A stretch of 64,000 nucleotides of DNA, taken from the NCBI GenBank assembly GCA_963920525.1, contig OY986435.1, positions 95,111,283 through 95,175,282 of the forward strand, written 5' to 3'. Below, in pieces: positions 59,160-64,000 of the stretch (its first letter is position 1; each line of letters opens with the position of its first letter). This stretch comes from Dichetophora obliterata. Lineage: Eukaryota > Arthropoda > Insecta > Diptera > Sciomyzidae. The notes under the pieces were generated by a model. It did not search any database. It saw only the letters and a program-made list of their open reading frames with translations, and had not been told where the DNA came from. A program made the position numbers and the translations under genes.

Positions 59160-60017
59160 ACGGTCGTGAGATCATCGTGTGCATCACAAATACTCAGAAA
59201 CCTATGCCAATGCATCCGAAGGAGGAGCCTCAATGCAACACGTAGATTCTTCTCACATTTCGAATGGTTGCTCTGCAAGAACCATCCCGAAGTTAAGGCC
59301 ATGGCAAGGGTGTCTGACCTGCACTCCGATAAAGTTCTGATGTTCCAAAAGAAGTGAGATGAGAAGTGAGTGAAGATGGTCCAAATATTTTATTAAATTT
59401 ACAAATTTCTCCAATAGATACTTCATGCTTTTGATGTCTTGCCAGCTTCATCATTCCAACAATGGCTCCCATGTACTTCTGGGATGAGAGTTTCTTAAAC
59501 TCTTGGTTTGTAACCACAATGTTTAGTTGGTGCTTTATTTTCAATGTGACCTTATTCGTCAAGAGCACAGCACACAAATTCGATGGCAAACCCTACGATA
59601 GTTAAGATTTGACCGTTTAGTTTTTGTTTGTAAATGTTAACGCACTTCACCACCTATGCGATGTTTTACATTAAGACAATTTACATCAATCGAGCTGAGA
59701 ACCGTTCCTTCGTCTTCTGTGCCTTTAGCGAAGACCGGCATAACTACCATCATACCATCATGTTTCCGCTGGGACTACAAGACTGCTGAACTCAGCAACT
59801 ACTCGCTGAACATGAACACCACCTTTATTGATTTCTTTGCCAAGATCGGCTGGGCATACGATCTTAAATGAGTCTCCTCCGACTTCATTGAGCACCGTGT
59901 CAAGCGCACAGGCGATGTAACAGAATATGGAACATATGCTACCTGGGGTGGGGCGATAAGAATCAGTCAAAGGAAGAATTCAATCATGCACTCATCACAC
60001 ACAAAACGGATGATTAA
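59160..60017 (+). pseudogene. Processed pseudogene of an acyl-CoA delta-9 desaturase (Desat1-like)
   Basis: Across several frames it reads RDHRVHHKYSET (second histidine box), SLNATRRFFSHFEWLLCK, SDKVLMFQKK, FWDESFLNSWFVTTMF with AHKFDGKPYD, and then the third histidine box HNYHHT. It continues YKTAELSNYSLNMNTTFIDF and ends HALITHKTDD-stop at 60017. This is the C-terminal 60 percent of a fly membrane desaturase, which introduces the cis-9 double bond into acyl-CoA in the ER. Introns are absent and frameshifts are frequent. Sequence after 60017 is probably its former 3' UTR. Confidence 0.85.
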
Positions 60018-62110
60018 ACCAGCAACATACAACATTAAGCCAAAGAGCAAGAGCGAGCGAGTGAAGGAAGCCTAAGACAGTGGAAATTTTACTAAAGATG
60101 CACACAAAATAACCTCGTCGTGGTGTATCTGCCTGTGTTAATCTGAATGGAATTTTTTGTTGTATTCGTTTTTAGCATTGTTTCTAACAAAAGCCTAAAT
60201 GGAGTCTATGTCTAAGCCTAGTGTCGTCAGCAAAAATATAACTTTTTTAAATTAGGGCCACTTTAATGTACTTGTAGAAAAACAACAGTTTATACATATA
60301 TTGCATTTAATATATGCTTAAAGCTTCCTAAAATAAAATACTAATTTATAAATATTTATACCAAAAAAATAGCATAGATTTCCATATATGGTTTTATACA
60401 ATTATGTACATAAATAAATTTAAATTATTTTATTAAATATCCTGCTCAAGGAGTATTTTAACATTTGCTTTTGACGATTATCTTAAAAGCATATGTGTGA
60501 AAGAGACAACGACAGCTTGTATACGGCGAGACATATACAAGCACTAAAAATACTAAACATTTGATAAATTACATCAAATGCAGATTTTACGTTCACATAT
60601 AGAATTATAAAAATACGCAATCACTAAAAATATAATATATTAAATCATTAATGTTATGGTCACGATAATCACTAATAAAATTCAGCCGTTCAGTTGAATT
60701 CAATTGCAGCGGCTAGGTACAGTTCGCTTCAACTCGTTTAGGATGTCGTCAAGTATTCCTCTTTTTATAAAACAGTACTATACAAGCCATGTATAGCATT
60801 AGCAGCGGTAACAGAGAAGGAACCATGAACCCAAAATTTATACTGTAGCTCCCAACATATTTGCTAATAAAACTTATTAAGTTTTTGTATAACTGTTATT
60901 CGTTTAACTGTGTTAACTGAAAAAGCCGTATCAGCGTATGGGCGATTTCAGTTAAAAATTACTGGTTGCACTTCACAACCTCACCGTTGAAACGATGCGA
61001 GTCGACCTCAAACAGAATCAAAAATAATATCTATAAGTAGTTGTATTATTTTTTCTTGATTACTTTTTATTCTTTTTGATTATTTTCCTTATTCCAAGTA
61101 GTCGTAATTATTTTTTGATTACTTTTAATCTAAATCAATTGCTTATCAAACACATCTCCCTTAAGGATTATATGATTATAATTATTTTTAAAGTATAATA
61201 ATATAATCTAATTGTTTATTAATCGTAATCGCAATTTAACAGCTATGTTTTGTATATAGTTTTTTGTATAAATATCAAACCTTTAAAAATCATGTACAAT
61301 AATAAACATAATTTATAAAAAATATAAAAATAACACAAAATATAACAGACTGAAGTACTGAAATGTACATATGTTCCTTGTTAAGTCAGTCGCCGGTAGT
61401 CTAAAATTGTTATCTTCTATTTCTTCTTCATCTTTCAAAAGTATAGTTTTTGAGAATTCACCGTAAAAGTTGTGTAAGAATACTGACGTTATCTCCACTA
61501 CTACATCCGTTTTAGTAGGTGTAGAGCGCATAGCAGAAATATACATACTCTTTACACTCATTTATTTCAAAACTACTTTTTTCGGCAATGTGTTGTATCA
61601 AAAACAAAAGCTATCCAGCCGAATCATGTGAAATTTTAATATGTTATTCACATCAGTGGCTTTCGCTATCAAAATTTTAAAAAAATCGTATATTTTACAC
61701 TGAATAACCAGTAAGAAACCCTGTTTTTAGAACTTAAATATTAAAAGCGCGTCATACTGTCAATTTTCAGTGTTTTTTTCTAGTCCCGGCCATAGCTGAA
61801 CTCTATTACTAGAAGAGTAAATATCAACAACAGTGACGAAGATCTTTATTTGAAAGGCTCTAATTGAGCACCTTTTTGAACATAATTAAAAAATTTTATG
61901 AGAGTTTCAATATACCTTTAAAGTTTAAATATCGTTGTTCATTATTTTAACTTTTAAAAAAATAAATCCTAAAAATATTTAAAATAAATTTATTTAAATC
62001 ATATAAAGTCAACATAATTAATATAGAGGTCATTTAGAAAAAACTTTAAATAAATTTAAATTTAAAACTAAGTCTTAATATTATTATTTTTTTTTTATTT
62101 TATATATGTA
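60018..62110. other. Pseudogene 3' flank and AT-rich spacer, no gene seen
   Basis: The first few hundred bases may be the UTR of the desaturase retrocopy. The remainder is AT-rich. The 82-codon minus-strand frame at 61313-61561 has no recognised domain. Confidence 0.4.
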
Positions 62111-63787
62111 CAGTGTCGGACATAACTAAAGCACGAACCCATGTAGTTAGCATTTTATTCCATAAGAGTTAAAATATTGTAGTATTTCCATGTTTTTTTA
62201 TATTATTACTTATGTAAAAATATCCGATTGGTTCATAAAAACCGTCAAAAAGCAATTATTTATTGCAAATAAAATTTTTTTACCAGAATGTTACAACACA
62301 CGGAAATTTGGGGCGACAAAACTAAAGCACATGTTCTCAGTCACTCAGAGTTTGACTTCATTTCTAACAATAAGTAACAACAATAAGTAGTTAAAGTACC
62401 GTTTGAATAAAAACCAGTTATTTGTGAAGCTAAATAACATCTCTTGAACAAATTTTACTATTAGTTCGGTCGTTGGTGATCATTTATCTGGGTTAGACTG
62501 TGTATTAAACAAAAAATTAATTAAATGGCTAGCAATAAGTATTCTGCTACATTCAGAGAAAAGATTTTAAACGAATTCAAAAAAAGCGAATCAGTGACAA
62601 GCATTCCAAAAAATTTTGTGTTCACCTTTGTGTAATATCCCGAACTATAAGTCGTTTTCGTTCGACTGGTTCCTTAGTTCCATCACATAAAGGTGATGAA
62701 AGACAACCAAACGTGAGGACCAGGCAATTATTCGGACAATAAAAAAAGATCCATTCATACCAGCGAGATCTATTCAATATGAATTGCATTTGAATATTTC
62801 ACTTAGATCCATCCAACGACGAGCTGTGGACGGCGGCTTGCAATCATACAGGATCGTGAAAAAGCCATTTATTTCCAAAAAAAATCGTCGAGCACGAATT
62901 GATTTTGCAAGAGCCCGAAGAGTTACGACATGGCGAACAATACTATTTTCAGATGAGTCAAAGTTTAACATCAAAGGTTCTGACGGATTAAAGCTAGTAC
63001 GCAGGCCAAAAGGGCAGCGTCTAAATCCACGTCACTCTACAGGTTCTGTGAAACATGGCGGCAGTAACGTCATGGTCTGGGAATGTTTTTCCGGTCATGG
63101 GATCGGCCCAATTCATAAGATCAACGGCATAATGGATCGATTCATATACAAGAATATTCTCGAAAATGTTATGTTAACTCATGCGCAAGAAGAAATGCCG
63201 TTGAAGTGGATCTTTCAGCATGATCCCAAACTCACTGCCAAATGTGTGAAGGAATGGTTTGCTGAAAGCAAAATTGATGTGTTGGATTGGCCCACTCAAT
63301 CGCCTGATCTCAATCCCAAAGAGAATCTATGGGAAATTGTAGATAGGAAAATTTAACGAGAACACTGTAAGGGAAAGGAGTCTCTCTTCACACAAGCGGG
63401 ATTGGCATGGAAAAGTATTTCAAAAGACGTTTTAAATACCTTAATAGAGTCGATGCCTCGCAGATGTCAAGCTGTGTTAAAAAACAATGGATAAATATTA
63501 ATACCAAATGTTAAAATATACACCAAATACTAGCAAAAACTAAGTTTTTCATGTGTTTCCATGTAATGTGCTTTAGTTTTGTCGCAGAAGTTTTAGTAAT
63601 AATCCTATATTTGTTTTAATATTTTTGTTTTAAATGAAATATTATGTTAATTTTTGTTTGATTTATTACCTAAAATGTATATTTGTTTATGTAAAATAGA
63701 AGGCAATTAGTTCAAATCTTATTTTAAAATTTTATTTCATGAAATGCTTAAAAGATAAGTTTCGTGCTTTAGTTTTGTCTGACACTG
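62111..63787 (+). mobile_element. Tc1-like transposon with IR/DR ends
   Basis: Starts CAGTGTCGGACATAACTAAA and ends in the inverse (...GACACTG), flanked by TA. A second pair of direct-repeat-like sites, GCGACAAAACTAAAGCACAT, lies inside each end (62313 and, inverted, 63566-63585). This gives inverted repeats of about 225 bp with two sites each. Length 1677 bp, with one broken transposase gene. Confidence 0.9.
62525..63493 (+). pseudogene. Tc1-type transposase, inactivated
   Basis: The N terminus MASNKYSATFREKILNEFKK is a paired-like DNA-binding start. Frameshifts occur in the next 150 bp, with SHKGDERQP on the way. An open stretch from 62784 carries RTILFSDESKFNI (first Asp), WIFQHDPKLTAKC (second Asp) and SPDLNPKENLWEIV (Glu), the DD34E triad. 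A stop at 63354-63356 follows DRKI. The C terminus continues to 63493 (REHCKGKES...QAVLKNNG). The catalytic residues survive but the gene is broken, so the copy cannot be active. Confidence 0.9.
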
Positions 63788-64000
63788 TATATGCTTTGTT
63801 TCTCACTATTACATTTTAACAAAACTATTTGTTAGGCTTCAAATTAGATAAATAGAATTGTTATTAAAGCTTAAAAAATTGCGTTTCAGTACTGTAGTAT
63901 GTGGATACTTTTTTCTGAAGTGGATACATTTGTGACCTTTTCATGGATACTTTTTTTAGAATCGTCGCGGCAACACTGATCTGAGGTGAACTCACGTACA
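63788..64000. other. Right edge, nothing recognised
   Basis: AT-rich. GTGGATACTTTT and GGATACTTTTTTTAG near 63900-63958 are short repeats. Confidence 0.4.

Noticed and set aside
61313..61561. An 82-codon minus-strand frame as a small gene
   Set aside because: No domain, no splice or promoter support, lies in AT-rich spacer.

Overview
The window is AT-rich nuclear DNA of an insect, most likely a higher (schizophoran) fly. Three things suggest this: the recognisable host proteins resemble Drosophila orthologues, most introns are 37-101 bp, and the transposon families are typical of fly genomes. The species cannot be fixed from the sequence. No rRNA, tRNA, CRISPR array or bacterial operon was seen.

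Two intact host genes are visible. On the + strand, three exons between 20573 and 21473 encode a 262-residue thiamin pyrophosphokinase. On the - strand, nine exons between 55724 and 22181 encode a Bloom-syndrome-type RecQ helicase (Blm) of about 1456 residues. The two genes converge tail to tail. The joined Blm exons keep phase throughout. Six 5' exons (52128-55724) and three 3' exons (22181-23416) are separated by one intron of about 28.7 kb.

That intron is almost entirely nested mobile DNA. An I-clade LINE (+ strand, from about 25.2 kb to 46.8 kb) has been split in two places. The first insertion is a 5.9 kb element with a 4-bp AGTT target duplication (27394-33339), which itself holds a third element carrying a Helitron and degraded mRNA-derived copies of Art3/PRMT3 and Caf1-55. 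The second is a 9.9 kb interval with about 60-bp terminal inverted repeats (36410-46297). It contains a pyruvate-carboxylase fragment, an RTE-like LINE, a THAP-bearing P-superfamily element and a Galileo-like long-TIR element with a 7-bp target duplication.

Left of the genes (1-20 kb) is a MITE field. It contains a CA...TG element family with perfect 8-bp target duplications, one copy of which is split by a PHD-finger LINE. It also has a TTA-duplicating element that captured C2H2 zinc-finger sequence, a hAT-like MITE, another THAP/P-type element, and a hierarchical palindrome built from 116-bp foldback units. Right of Blm (56-64 kb) are an inverted MITE pair, a delta-9 desaturase processed pseudogene and a Tc1-like element with IR/DR ends.

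The best candidates for something undescribed are the 116-bp foldback family (11 copies, five of them arranged as a palindrome of palindromes), the Galileo-like element, and a transposon terminus that twice lies next to copied host mRNAs. All repeat and homology calls were made by eye, without database searches.
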